The translations under genes were made by a program, and so were the position numbers. Below, piece after piece: positions 1 to 11,426 of a stretch of DNA of 43,489 bases. The notes under the pieces are model-generated. The model did not search any database. It was not told where the DNA came from and worked only from the letters and a program-made list of their open reading frames with translations. The stretch is taken from contig NZ_JAGPOT010000061.1 in the NCBI RefSeq assembly GCF_018224015.1, positions 1-43,489 on the forward strand. Direction: 5' to 3'. Numbering within the stretch: the stretch's first letter is position 1; each line of letters opens with the position of its first letter. Origin of the DNA: Pseudarthrobacter albicanus. GTDB taxonomy: Bacteria; Actinomycetota; Actinomycetes; Actinomycetales; Micrococcaceae.

Positions 1-270
1 GGCCCTGGTTGCGTGCATGTAGTCCGCGGCCAGCCTCACCTTCAGCGCCGCGGTCCGGGCTTCCAGCCGCGCCACATCGGCGAGTCCGTCCAGGCAATCA
101 TCCGCCAGACTCCGCAGCGGGTCGGCGTTTCGCAGCGGGTCGGCGCCGGGCGGATCCGGGCGGTCCGCGCCGGCGCCGGTGAAGGCAGCCAGCACAGCAG
201 CGGACGCGGCGACGGCCTCCAGGGCCTCCCTGCTTCCGGCACTCCACGCTGCTCTGCTGTCCACACCCAC
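1..270 (-). CDS. DUF222/HNH-type protein, N-terminal part only
   Basis: This is a partial gene running off the left edge; 90 codons are visible. The reading frame gives an Ala/Arg/Leu-rich N-terminus containing DPLRSLADDCLDGLADVARL and then EARTAALKVRLAADY. This is the characteristic start of the DUF222 domain found in front of HNH endonuclease motifs, a highly multiplied family in Arthrobacter. The nuclease motif itself would lie outside the window. GTG codons at 270 and 264 are both possible starts and neither has a clear Shine-Dalgarno sequence; an in-frame stop lies just upstream. Other reading frames here are shadows. Biological role in this family is uncertain (mobile or selfish nuclease domains are common). 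Family assignment is from recognition of the N-terminal pattern. Confidence 0.65.
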   Translation of the reverse strand, partial: MGVDSRAAWSAGSREALEAVAASAAVLAAFTGAGADRPDPPGADPLRNADPLRSLADDCLDGLADVARLEARTAALKVRLAADYMHATRA

Positions 271-439
271 AGCATCTCAGGAGGCACCGACATTTAGAGG
301 CGGCGACGGCGAAAACTGGTCGTCGCCGTCTGTTCGCGCTGGCCAGATCCAGCGGGAGTTCCCGGGCTGTGGCGGGGGCAGTGACGTTTGTCCTGGTCAG
401 CAAGGGGTTTCGGTCCCGTATGTGTATGACCTAAGACAT

Positions 440-876
440 GGCGGCGTAGGCTGCAATTCCGTAGAGGCCGGCCGGGTTTGGCGGCGGTTTCGTCGTGGTC
501 GGTGTGTATGCGGGCGCGCTTTGGGGCGGCCGCCGGTGGAGGGGTAGAACAGCACGGTCTCTTCGATGGTTCCCAGGGAGGCGGGCAGTTCGCGCACGCT
601 GAGCCGGATCCCGGCCTGTTCGGCCTGGCGGCGCGTCAGTTGCGACGGCCAAGGCCGCGACGCGCTGGAAGGCACGGACGCGGATCTCTTGCTCGGACCA
701 GCGGAGGCGGAATGCGGCAGGAGTGTTCCCGGCCGGGGTCGTGCTGATGACCCGGCTGACCCAGCGGGGGCGGAGGATTTTAGCGACCGCGACCTGGACC
801 TGGTCCTTGCCGCGACGGGTCTTGCCGCCGGCCAGAGTCGCGGCGAGGGGTTCTCTCCAACTGATCCTGTCCTTCA
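440..876 (-). pseudogene. Relic of an IS1634-family transposase
   Basis: Read on the minus strand, two blocks match the pattern of IS1634-family (IS4-like DDE) transposases. The first is the segment with KTRRGKDQVQVAVAKILRPR and WVSRVIS. The second is the C-terminal block with RRQAEQAGIRLSVRELPASL and GTIEETVLFYPSTGGRPK. The blocks lie in different frames, and about 70-80 residues normally between them (the late catalytic part, including the region around the final acidic residue) are missing near position 690. The last residues need a further frame change (PAGLYGIAAYAAMS before a stop). It is therefore not functional. Family placement comes from memory of the C-terminal signature. Confidence 0.7.
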
Positions 877-980
877 GTAACAGTCATGCCGATGTACCGC
901 CCCGCGGGCGGTGCCGCTGTGACGCACACCGCCTCTCAACGGCCGCACCGGGGCGGCTCCGCGGCGGCCCGTGTGGTAAT

Positions 981-1036
981 TTGAAAGAGCAAATAATCCT
1001 TTTTTAATTCCGTCCCGTGAGGCGGGGAAAGGGGAG
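981..1036 (+). promoter_or_regulatory. pyr operon promoter region and PyrR-binding loop
   Basis: A locally AT-rich stretch (about 976-1010) precedes pyrR. TTGAAA at 981-986 and TTTAAT at 1003-1008 could form a promoter with a 16-base spacer, but its start point would cut into the RNA element, so a promoter slightly further upstream is also possible. TCCCGTGAGGC at 1013-1023 fits the PyrR-binding loop consensus TCCnGnGAGGC. It is flanked by TTCC (1008-1011) and GGAA (1026-1029), which can pair. The Shine-Dalgarno GGGGAG of pyrR (1031-1036) follows directly. In mycobacteria PyrR bound to such a loop is thought to block translation initiation; the same mechanism is inferred here. Confidence 0.65.
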
Positions 1037-1043
1037 ACGAGCT

Positions 1044-1643
1044 GTGACTGCTGTTCCAGAATCACCGGTTCCGGCCAGGGTTGTCCTCACCAGGGTTGTA
1101 CTCAACCAGGCCGACATTGACCGCGCACTCACTCGGATCGCCCACGAAATTCTCGAGGCCAACAAGGGCTCCCAGGACCTCGTCCTGCTCGGCATCCCGC
1201 GCCGGGGCTATCCCCTCGCCGTCCGCCTCGCCGCCAAGATAGCCGCCGCCGATCCCGCCGTGGACGCCGCCGCGATCGTCGGCCAGCTGGATGTGACCAT
1301 GTTCCGCGATGACCTTTCGCACCAGCCCACCCGGCCCCCGTACCCGACGCAGCTGCCGCGCACCGGGATCGACAACAAGGTTGTCGTGCTGATCGACGAC
1401 GTCCTGTACTCGGGACGGACCATCCGGGCCGCCCTGGACGCCATCGTCGACCTGGGCCGCCCGCGCATTGTCCGCCTGGCCGTGCTGATCGACCGCGGCC
1501 ACCGGGAACTGCCCATCCGCGCGGACCACGTCGGCAAGAACCTCCCCACCTCCTCCGCCGAAAAAGTCCGGGTCCGGCTCGAGGAAACAGACTCCATCGA
1601 CGGCGCCCCCGTCAACGAGGTCGTCATCGAGGCGGTCGCATGA
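1044..1643 (+). CDS. pyrR: PyrR bifunctional regulator / uracil phosphoribosyltransferase
   Basis: PyrR senses uridine nucleotides and binds the 5' leader of pyr mRNA; it usually also has weak uracil phosphoribosyltransferase activity in the cytoplasm. The protein of 199 residues has the type I PRTase fold signature. The PRPP-binding loop [14 protein letters not shown] lies around residues 113-126, and [14 protein letters not shown] near residue 50 forms the other phosphate-contact region. I chose GTG at 1044 because GGGGAG lies eight bases upstream; an in-frame GTG at 1017 falls inside the PyrR-binding loop and has no ribosome-binding site. The stop overlaps the pyrB start (ATGA), so the genes are translationally coupled. 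It is the first gene of the de novo pyrimidine operon. Confidence 0.95.
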   Translation: MTAVPESPVPARVVLTRVVLNQADIDRALTRIAHEILEANKGSQDLVLLGIPRRGYPLAVRLAAKIAAADPAVDAAAIVGQLDVTMFRDDLSHQPTRPPYPTQLPRTGIDNKVVVLIDDVLYSGRTIRAALDAIVDLGRPRIVRLAVLIDRGHRELPIRADHVGKNLPTSSAEKVRVRLEETDSIDGAPVNEVVIEAVA

Positions 1644-2680
1644 AGCACCTGCTCTCCACCGAAGACCTAAGCCTGGCCGACGCCACCCGCATCCTGGACA
1701 CCGCCGAAGAAATGGCGGCCGTGGGGGAGCGGGAGGTCAAGAAGCTGCCCGCCCTGCGCGGCCGCACCGTGGTCAACCTGTTTTTCGAGGACTCCACCCG
1801 GACCCGCATCTCCTTTGAAGCCGCCGCCAAGCGGCTTTCGGCCGATGTCATCAACTTCGCCGCGAAAGGCTCCTCCGTCTCCAAGGGCGAGTCCCTCAAG
1901 GACACGGCGCAGACGCTGGCCGCGATGGGCGCGGACGCCGTCGTGATCCGGCACTGGGCCTCCGGTGCCCCGCACCGGCTGGCCGCCACGGACTGGATCG
2001 ACGCCGCCGTCATCAACGCCGGCGACGGCACCCACGAACACCCCACCCAGGCCCTCCTGGACGCGTTCACCATGCGCCGGCACTGGTCCAGGCTGGCCGG
2101 CACCCCGTCCGCCGGGGCAGACCTGGCGGGCATGCGGGTCGCCATCGCCGGGGACGTGCTGCACTCCCGGGTGGCACGGTCCAACGTCTGGCTGCTCCGC
2201 ACCCTGGGCGCCGAAGTCACCCTCGTGGCGCCGCCCACGCTGCTGCCCATCGGCGTCGAAAAATGGCCCTGCACCGTCAGCTACGACCTCGATGAAACCC
2301 TCTGCAAGGGCGTGGACGCCATCATGATGCTCCGTGTGCAGGGGGAACGGATGAACGCGTCCTTCTTCCCGACGACGCGCGAGTACTCGCGGCGCTGGGG
2401 GCTCGACGACAACCGGCTCCGTGCCCTCGACGGCCTCGGCCTGAAGGACACCATCATCATGCATCCCGGGCCGATGAACCGGGGCCTGGAAATTTCCGCC
2501 GCCGCGGCCGACTCGCCCCGCTCCACCGTGCTGGCGCAGGTGCGCAACGGCGTGTCCATCCGCATGGCGGCCCTGTACCTGCTGCTGTCCGGGGACACCC
2601 GCGAACCGGCAGCCGCCCCCACGGCAGCCGCCCCCACGGCAGCCGCCCCCACCGCCGCCCACTCAAAGGAGAGCCACTGA
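1640..2680 (+). CDS. pyrB: Aspartate carbamoyltransferase catalytic subunit
   Basis: PyrB condenses carbamoyl phosphate with aspartate to carbamoyl aspartate, the first committed step of UMP synthesis. The carbamoyl-phosphate loop is seen as [13 protein letters not shown] (residues 48-60, STRTR at 52-56), the mobile-loop Lys as SVSKGES (Lys82) and the second-domain motif HPTQALLD at 134-141. No pyrI regulatory gene is present, so control is expected at the RNA level through PyrR. The protein has 346 residues, longer than the usual 305-320, because of an Ala/Pro/Thr tail built from a 15-base tandem repeat. Its ATG overlaps the pyrR stop and its TGA overlaps the pyrC ATG by one base. Confidence 0.96.
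   Translation: MKHLLSTEDLSLADATRILDTAEEMAAVGEREVKKLPALRGRTVVNLFFEDSTRTRISFEAAAKRLSADVINFAAKGSSVSKGESLKDTAQTLAAMGADAVVIRHWASGAPHRLAATDWIDAAVINAGDGTHEHPTQALLDAFTMRRHWSRLAGTPSAGADLAGMRVAIAGDVLHSRVARSNVWLLRTLGAEVTLVAPPTLLPIGVEKWPCTVSYDLDETLCKGVDAIMMLRVQGERMNASFFPTTREYSRRWGLDDNRLRALDGLGLKDTIIMHPGPMNRGLEISAAAADSPRSTVLAQVRNGVSIRMAALYLLLSGDTREPAAAPTAAAPTAAAPTAAHSKESH
2608..2652 (+). repeat. Three 15-base tandem repeats in the pyrB tail
   Basis: The unit GGCAGCCGCCCCCAC occurs three times without mismatch (2608-2622, 2623-2637, 2638-2652). It is in frame and codes an Ala-Ala-Pro-Thr-Ala type tail at the end of PyrB. A further partial degenerate copy follows. Its length is likely to vary between strains by replication slippage. 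Confidence 0.9.
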
Positions 2681-4053
2681 TGGCCGAACTGCACCAGGAC
2701 AACAGCGGCGCCTACCTCATCCGGGGCGCCGCGATCCTCGGCGGGGCCCCCGAAGACCTGCTGATCCGCGACGGCGTCATCGCCGGGCGCGGGCGGGACC
2801 TCGCCGCCGACGGCGCCACCGTGATCGAAGCCGCCGGCCTGGTCGCCCTGCCCGGCATGGTGGACATCCACACCCACCTGCGCGAACCCGGCCGCGAGGA
2901 CGCGGAAACCGTGGAAACCGGCACCCGCGCTGCCGCCCTGGGCGGCTACACCGCCGTCCACGCGATGGCCAACTCCACGCCGGTGGCGGACACCGCCGGC
3001 GTGGTGGAGCAGGTCCTCACCCTCGGCCGGGCCGCCGGCTGGGTGGACGTCCGCCCGGTCGGCGCCGTCACTGTCGGGCTCGCGGGGGAGCAGCTCGCCG
3101 AGCTCGGCGCGATGGCCGACTCACGGGCCCGGGTCCGCGTCTTCTCGGACGACGGCATCTGCGTCCACGATCCCGTCCTGATGCGCCGCGCCCTCGAGTA
3201 CGTGAAGGCGTTCGACGGCGTCGTGGCCCAGCACGCGCAGGAACCCCGCCTCACCGCCGGCGCCCAGATGAACGAGGGCGAGGTCTCCGCCGTCCTCGGC
3301 CTCACCGGCTGGCCCGCCGTCGCCGAGGAAAGCATCATCGCCCGCGACGTGCTTCTGGCCCAGCATGTCGGCTCCCGGCTGCACGTCTGCCACGTCTCCA
3401 CCGCAGGTTCCGTGGAGATCGTGCGCTGGGCGAAATCACGCGGCGTCAACGTCACGGCCGAGGTCACGCCCCACCACCTCTGGCTCACCGACGAGCTGGT
3501 CCGCAGCTACGACCCCGTCTACAAGGTCAACCCGCCGCTGCGCACCGACGCCGATGTCCAGGCCCTGCGCGCCGCGCTGGCCGACGGCACGATCGACGTC
3601 GTCGGCACCGACCACGCGCCGCACCCGAGCGAACACAAGGAATGCGAATGGGCGCAGGCGGCCATGGGCATGACCGGCCTGGAAACCGCGCTCTCCGTGG
3701 TGCAGCACACCATGATCGAGACCGGGCTGATGGGCTGGGCGGATTTCGCCCGCGTCACCTCCACCGCGCCGGCCGCCATCGGCCGGCTGGAAGACCAGGG
3801 CCGCCCCCTCGAAACGGGCGAACCGGCCAACGTCATACTCGTGGACCCGGCTGCGCGCTGGACCGTGGACCCTTCTAAAATGGCAACCATGGGCCGTAAC
3901 TCTCCGTTTGCCGGCCGCGAACTTCCCGGCAAGGTGGTGGCGACGTTCTTCAGGGGCCACCCCACAGTCCTGGCCGGCAAGCTCAACACCCCGTACCGGT
4001 GGCTCCCGGAGAACACAGAGATGCCCGGCGCCGCACCGGCGGGCCGCAACTGA
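2680..4053 (+). CDS. pyrC: Dihydroorotase
   Basis: PyrC cyclises carbamoyl aspartate to dihydroorotate. The 457-residue protein belongs to the amidohydrolase superfamily, class I dihydroorotase. Metal ligands are seen in GMVDIHTHLREPG (about residues 59-71), the substrate-loop region in RVFSDDGICVHDP, the central His motifs in AQHAQEP and CHVSTAG, and the catalytic Asp in TDHAPHPSEHK near residue 312. The ATG overlaps the pyrB stop by one base, with GGAGAG just upstream in the end of pyrB. The stop overlaps the next gene's ATG in the same TGATG arrangement. Confidence 0.96.
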   Translation: MAELHQDNSGAYLIRGAAILGGAPEDLLIRDGVIAGRGRDLAADGATVIEAAGLVALPGMVDIHTHLREPGREDAETVETGTRAAALGGYTAVHAMANSTPVADTAGVVEQVLTLGRAAGWVDVRPVGAVTVGLAGEQLAELGAMADSRARVRVFSDDGICVHDPVLMRRALEYVKAFDGVVAQHAQEPRLTAGAQMNEGEVSAVLGLTGWPAVAEESIIARDVLLAQHVGSRLHVCHVSTAGSVEIVRWAKSRGVNVTAEVTPHHLWLTDELVRSYDPVYKVNPPLRTDADVQALRAALADGTIDVVGTDHAPHPSEHKECEWAQAAMGMTGLETALSVVQHTMIETGLMGWADFARVTSTAPAAIGRLEDQGRPLETGEPANVILVDPAARWTVDPSKMATMGRNSPFAGRELPGKVVATFFRGHPTVLAGKLNTPYRWLPENTEMPGAAPAGRN

Positions 4054-4574
4054 TGGACAGGCTCCTCGTCCTCGGCCTGGCCACGCTGGCCCTCGTCGTC
4101 GTCGCTTTCGTCCTGTTGGCCATCGGCTGGCGGAACCGCCTGCGCCGCCAGTCCGACGTCGACCCGCTGCCCGGAGTTCCCGGGGAACTCGGCGCCCCGC
4201 TGGCCGCTGCCGACGGCCAGTACGTCGCCTCCACCACGGCCGGTGACTGGCTGGACCGCATCGCCGTCCACCACCTGGGCCTCCGCACCAACGCCGGGCT
4301 CAGCGTGTACCCCGAAGGGGCGCTGTTCGACCGCGCCGGCGCCGGACCCGTGTTCATCCCGGCCGGACGGCTCACCGGGGTCCGGCTGGAAAGCGGCATG
4401 GCCGGAAAGTTCGTCGAAAAGGACGGACTGCTGGTGCTCAGCTGGAGGCTCGGCGCCCGCGAACTGGACACCGGGTTCCGCACCCGGCACGCCGAAGACA
4501 AGACCATCCTCCTCAACACCCTTCAAGATTTGATCTCCGCAGCCCCTCAGGCAGAAGCCGATAGTGGAAAGTAA
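4053..4574 (+). CDS. Membrane-anchored protein of the pyrimidine operon (PH-like domain)
   Basis: The 173-residue protein has one N-terminal transmembrane helix (residues 3-25, [20 protein letters not shown]) followed by positively charged RNRLRRQ, so the rest is probably cytoplasmic. The soluble part (about 60-165) is beta-rich with GGVRLESG-like turns and resembles the small PH-like domain annotated in actinobacterial proteins at this position. Mycobacterium tuberculosis has an uncharacterised membrane protein at the same place (Rv1382, between pyrC and carA). The ATG at 4053 overlaps the pyrC stop, which fixes the start; the longer in-frame start at 3999 lies inside pyrC. The role is unknown. 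Conservation of position suggests a link to carbamoyl phosphate or pyrimidine metabolism, but that is inference. Confidence 0.85.
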   Translation: MDRLLVLGLATLALVVVAFVLLAIGWRNRLRRQSDVDPLPGVPGELGAPLAAADGQYVASTTAGDWLDRIAVHHLGLRTNAGLSVYPEGALFDRAGAGPVFIPAGRLTGVRLESGMAGKFVEKDGLLVLSWRLGARELDTGFRTRHAEDKTILLNTLQDLISAAPQAEADSGK

Positions 4575-4578
4575 CGAC

Positions 4579-5846
4579 GTGACGGACCCCAACCAAGCAA
4601 CAGCAGTGGAAGCAACAGCAGTGACAGCTCCAGCAGTGACAGCAACAGCGCCCGCCCCGGCAGTCCTCGTGCTCGAGGACGGACGGATGTTCCGCGGCAC
4701 CAGCTACGGCGCCACCGGAACCGCCCTGGGCGAGGCGGTGTTCGCCACCGGAATGACCGGCTACCAGGAGACCATCACCGATCCCTCCTACGCCCGCCAG
4801 CTCGTTGTCCAGACGGCGCCGCACATCGGCAACACCGGCGTGAACAAGGACGACGCCGAGTCCCGGCGCATCTGGGTGGCCGGCTACGTCGTCCGCGACG
4901 CCGCCCGGCGCCCCTCCAACTGGCGCTCCGAACGCAGCCTGGACGAAGAACTCGTCGAGCAGGGGATCGTCGGCATCCAAGGCGTGGACACCCGCGCCAT
5001 CACCCGCCACCTGCGCGAACACAAGACCATGCGCGCCGGCATCTTCTCCGGCGCCGCAGCCCGCGCCACGGACCGGGAGCTCGTGGACACCGTCCTGGCC
5101 AGCGCGCCGATGGAAGGCTCCCGGCTGGCCGAGGAAGTCAGCGTCGGGACGGCCTACACGGTCGAGCCCAAGGACTTCGGCTGGAAGGGCGAGCCGCGGT
5201 TCAGCATCGCCGCGATCGACCTCGGCATCAAGCGGATGACCCCCATCCGCTTCGCCGAGCGCGGCGTCCGCGTGCACGTGCTGCCCGCCACCGCGACCAT
5301 CGAGGAGATCAACGCGGTCAACCCGGACGGCGTCTTCATGTCCAACGGCCCCGGCGACCCCGCCACGGCCGACACCCAGGTCAAACTGCTGCGCTCGGTG
5401 CTCGATGCGAAGATCCCGTACTTCGGCATCTGCTTCGGCAACCAGATCCTGGGCCGCGCCCTCGGCTTCGGCACCTACAAGCTGCGCTATGGCCACCGCG
5501 GCATCAACCAGCCCGTGCTGGACCGCCGCACCGGCAAGGTCGAAATCACCTCGCAGAACCACGGCTTCGCCGTCGACGCCCCCCTCAAGGGCGCCACCCA
5601 GGCCCCCGAGGAGCGGTACGGCCGCGTCGAGGTCAGCCACGTGAGCCTCAACGACGACGTCGTCGAAGGCCTCGCCTGCCTGGACATCCCGGCCTTCTCG
5701 GTGCAGTACCACCCCGAAGCCGCGGCCGGCCCGCACGACGCCGCCTACCTCTTCGACCGCTTCATCACGCTGATGGCGGACGCTTCTTCAAAGACAGAGA
5801 CCGACGCAAAGACTGCCACCGATTCCAAGACTGAGGACAAGAAGTA

Positions 5847-5847
<1 letters not shown>
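4579..5847 (+). CDS. carA: Carbamoyl-phosphate synthase small subunit
   Basis: CarA hydrolyses glutamine and channels ammonia to CarB. The C-terminal class I glutamine amidotransferase domain has the nucleophile in GICFGNQ (Cys285) and the His/Glu pair in QYHPEA (His378, Glu380). The N-terminal CPSase small-chain domain starts at [13 protein letters not shown] prefer GTG 4579 because GGAAAG (4566-4571) is seven bases upstream; an in-frame GTG at 4564 would add five residues. The first 25 residues are an unusual Ala/Thr/Val repeat (codons GCAACAGCAGTG repeated), and the C-terminal 25 residues are a Lys/Thr/Asp-rich tail. Neither is part of the fold. The stop overlaps the carB start by one base. 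Confidence 0.95.
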
Positions 5848-9183
<3,336 letters not shown>

Positions 9184-9191
<8 letters not shown>

Positions 9192-10074
9192 GCCTGAAGC
9201 TGCACCAGCGGCCGGCCGGGAGCCCTTCGGCTCCCGGCTGGGCCGGGCCATGGCGGACCGCGGCCCGCTCTGCGTCGGCATCGATCCGCACCCGGCGCTG
9301 CTGCAGCGCTGGGGACTGGCGGACGACGTCGCCGGGCTGGAACGCTTTTCCCTCACCGTCCTGGAGGCCGTGGCTTCCCTCGCTGCCGCGGTGAAACCGC
9401 AGGTGGCGCTGTATGAGCGCCACGGCTCCGCCGGGATGGCCGTCCTGGAACGCACCCTGGCCGCCGCGGCGGAAGCCTCGGTGTTGACCATCGCCGATGC
9501 CAAGCGCGGCGACATCGGCTCGACGATGGCGGCCTACGCGGATGCCTGGCTGCGGGACGGCTCCGCGCTGGCCGCGGATTCGGTGACGTTGAGCCCGTAC
9601 CTGGGCTTCGAGTCGCTGCGGCCCGCCCTGGACATGGCCGCTGAGTACGGGCGCGGCGTGTTCGTACTCGCGCTGACCTCCAACCCGGAGGGCGCCTCCG
9701 TGCAGCATGTCGGCGGCGCGGACTCCGTGGCCCGCCGCATCGTCCAGGCCGCAGCCGGGGAAAACCGGCGGTATTTCGCGGGACCGGGGGAGCCGGGGAC
9801 GCCTGGGCTGGGCTCGGTGGGCCTGGTGGTCGGGGCGACAGTCGGCTCGGCGTTGACGGAGCTGGACCTGGATCTCGCGGCGGTCCGGGGGCCGATCCTT
9901 GCCCCGGGACTGGGCGCGCAGGGGGCAACGGCGGCAGACCTGCGCCGGACCTTCGGCCGTGCCTACCCGCAGGTGCTGGGCACCTCCAGCCGGGACATCC
10001 TCGGCGCGGGACCCCGGAACCAGGACCTGCGCGACGCGGCACGGCGCACCCTCGACGAACTCCTCGCGGACTAG
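9184..10074 (+). CDS. pyrF: Orotidine 5'-phosphate decarboxylase
   Basis: PyrF converts OMP to UMP, the last step of the pathway. The 296-residue protein is of the type 2 (mycobacterial-like) OMP decarboxylase group, with the catalytic Asp-Lys-Asp cluster in [11 protein letters not shown] (Asp105, Lys107, Asp110). The N-terminal substrate-binding strand is LCVGIDPHP, and the late phosphate-loop region contains [14 protein letters not shown]. The ATG at 9184 overlaps the carB end by eight bases. pyrD and pyrE are not in the window, as in mycobacteria. The gene is the last of the operon; no obvious strong terminator follows. In related genomes mihF usually comes next, but here about 5.4 kb of accessory DNA intervenes. 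Confidence 0.95.
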
Positions 10075-10095
10075 CCCTGTCGGGCCGGGCAATTC

Positions 10096-10359
10096 TCAGG
10101 CGGTTGTCCGAGAGTCCCCAGCAAACAAAGAGCACGGTTGGGGACAGCTGAAGGTTTGATTGACACTCGAGTCAACGAAACCCGGGGCAGTCCCCTTCCT
10201 TGTGTGAGTGGGGCTGGGCCGGCTGAGGTCTCGACCCAGGTCGACGTCGACGTCGATGCCGAGCTCCTCGGAGAGCCGGGCGGTAGCCTCGAGCCCGCCG
10301 CACCAGGCCCAGAGGACGACGCCGGACCATCCGGCGGTCTCACCGTGCCCTCCGCTCAC
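10096..10359 (-). CDS. Unrecognised short ORF coupled to the peroxiredoxin gene
   Basis: The 87-codon frame starts with GTG overlapping the peroxiredoxin stop (GTGA). It reads GETAGWSGVVLWAWCGGL, then EATARLSEELGIDVDVDLG, after which the sequence looks less protein-like (Ser/Pro/Thr, Cys-rich). The first half has the look of a real protein segment, so this may be a truncated remnant whose second half is non-coding. I do not recognise the family. An inverted repeat TTGAC-6-GTCAA (10160-10175) lies inside it. The rest of the pyrF to peroxiredoxin interval shows nothing else. Confidence 0.3.
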   Translation of the reverse strand: MSGGHGETAGWSGVVLWAWCGGLEATARLSEELGIDVDVDLGRDLSRPSPTHTRKGTAPGFVDSSVNQTFSCPQPCSLFAGDSRTTA

Positions 10360-10997
10360 AGGCTCGGCTCCGGCTGGGGGACGAGCCGCAGGTACGGCCG
10401 GATCGTGACCCAGCCCTCCGGGAACATCGTGGCTGCCTCGTCGTCGCCGACGGCTGGCACGATGATGCAGTCCTCCCCGGGTTGCCAGTTCACGGGCGTG
10501 GCCACCTTGTGCCGAAGCGTGAGCTGGAGCGAGTCAATGACTCGGAGGATCTCGTCGAAGTTGCGGCCGGTGCTGGCGGGGTAAGTGAGCGTCAGCTTGA
10601 CGGTGTTGTCCGGTCCGATGACGAAGACCGAACGCACCGTCGCGGTGGCGTCGGCGTTGGGGTGGATCATGTCGTAGAGCAGCGACACGGCCCGGTCCTC
10701 GTCGCCGATGATCGGAAAGTTGGGGGCGATTCCCTGCGTCTCCTCGATGTCAGCGGCCCATCGCTGGTGCTCGGAGACGGGGTCCACGCTGAGGCCGATC
10801 ACCTTGACCCCGCGCCGCTCGAACTCGTCCTTGAGGCGGGCCGTGTACCCCAGTTCAGTGGTGCACACCGGGGTGAAGTCCTTCGGGTGGGAAAACAGGA
10901 CGGCCCAGCTCCTGCCCTTCCAATCGTAGAACTCGATCGGGCCCTGGGTGGTCTCGGCGTGGAAGTTGGGCGCGACGTCGCCCAGACGGATGTTCAT
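10356..10997 (-). CDS. 1-Cys peroxiredoxin (Prx6 type)
   Basis: The protein reduces hydrogen peroxide and organic peroxides through a single peroxidatic cysteine, in the cytoplasm. The 213 residues start MNIRLGDVAPNFHAETTQG. The active site is SHPKDFTPVCTTELG (Cys near residue 46), and the Prx6-type C-terminal domain carries VATPVNWQPGEDCIIVPAV. The length and C-terminal extension fit the Prx6/AhpC-TSA 1-Cys class rather than typical 2-Cys enzymes. GAGGAGAAGG stands just upstream of the ATG. It lies 14 bases after the monooxygenase-fold gene on the same strand and is probably in one transcript with it. A protective role for the neighbouring oxidase products is possible but only inferred. Confidence 0.93.
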   Translation of the reverse strand: MNIRLGDVAPNFHAETTQGPIEFYDWKGRSWAVLFSHPKDFTPVCTTELGYTARLKDEFERRGVKVIGLSVDPVSEHQRWAADIEETQGIAPNFPIIGDEDRAVSLLYDMIHPNADATATVRSVFVIGPDNTVKLTLTYPASTGRNFDEILRVIDSLQLTLRHKVATPVNWQPGEDCIIVPAVGDDEAATMFPEGWVTIRPYLRLVPQPEPSL

Positions 10998-11011
10998 GGT
11001 TCCTTCTCCTC

Positions 11012-11323
11012 TCAGATCGCTACTTCGCCGGCGTAGTCGCCCGCGGACAGGTCGTCGCACAGCTCCCGGCAGGCAGTGAAGTGCGGCATGAAGCCCGGGA
11101 GGGTCCGCCAGGCCTGCGTGGACTCGAACGACTCCCACCGGGCGAAGGAGACGTAGTGCTGTGGGTTCGCGCGGTCGGAGAGCAGGTACGCAGTGACGAA
11201 CCCGGCCGCGTCGTTGCGGGTCCACTGCAGGAACTCCTCCCACCGCGCGACGAAGGCATCCTCGTTGCCGGGGGTCAAGGTCCAGCTCCCGGACGTCCAT
11301 GCGGTGGTCTCGGTGGTGCTCAT
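11012..11323 (-). CDS. Antibiotic biosynthesis monooxygenase (ABM) domain protein
   Basis: The small 103-residue protein has the dimeric alpha+beta barrel ABM fold. The visible pattern is SGSWTLTPGNEDAFVARWEE, then NDAAGFVTAYLLSDRANPQ, HYVSFARWESFESTQAW and a C-terminal helix. Such proteins include quinone-forming monooxygenases, haem-degrading enzymes and many of unknown substrate. Nothing here fixes the substrate. The ATG at 11323 has GAAGAAG upstream. The larger open frame extending to 11755 is antisense-like overlap with the regulator gene and is not used. It sits between the BTAD regulator and the peroxiredoxin on the same strand, which suggests a regulator-linked oxidative stress or redox module. 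Confidence 0.85.
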   Translation of the reverse strand: MSTTETTAWTSGSWTLTPGNEDAFVARWEEFLQWTRNDAAGFVTAYLLSDRANPQHYVSFARWESFESTQAWRTLPGFMPHFTACRELCDDLSAGDYAGEVAI

Positions 11324-11426
11324 GGTGTCGCTTCTTCTTGACGGTGTCGGCCGGATGCCGGCGTTAATTCCATGCAACACCCGCCGCGTTCCCCGGGCGT
11401 TCCCTCGACTGATGCGTGCGGATCGG

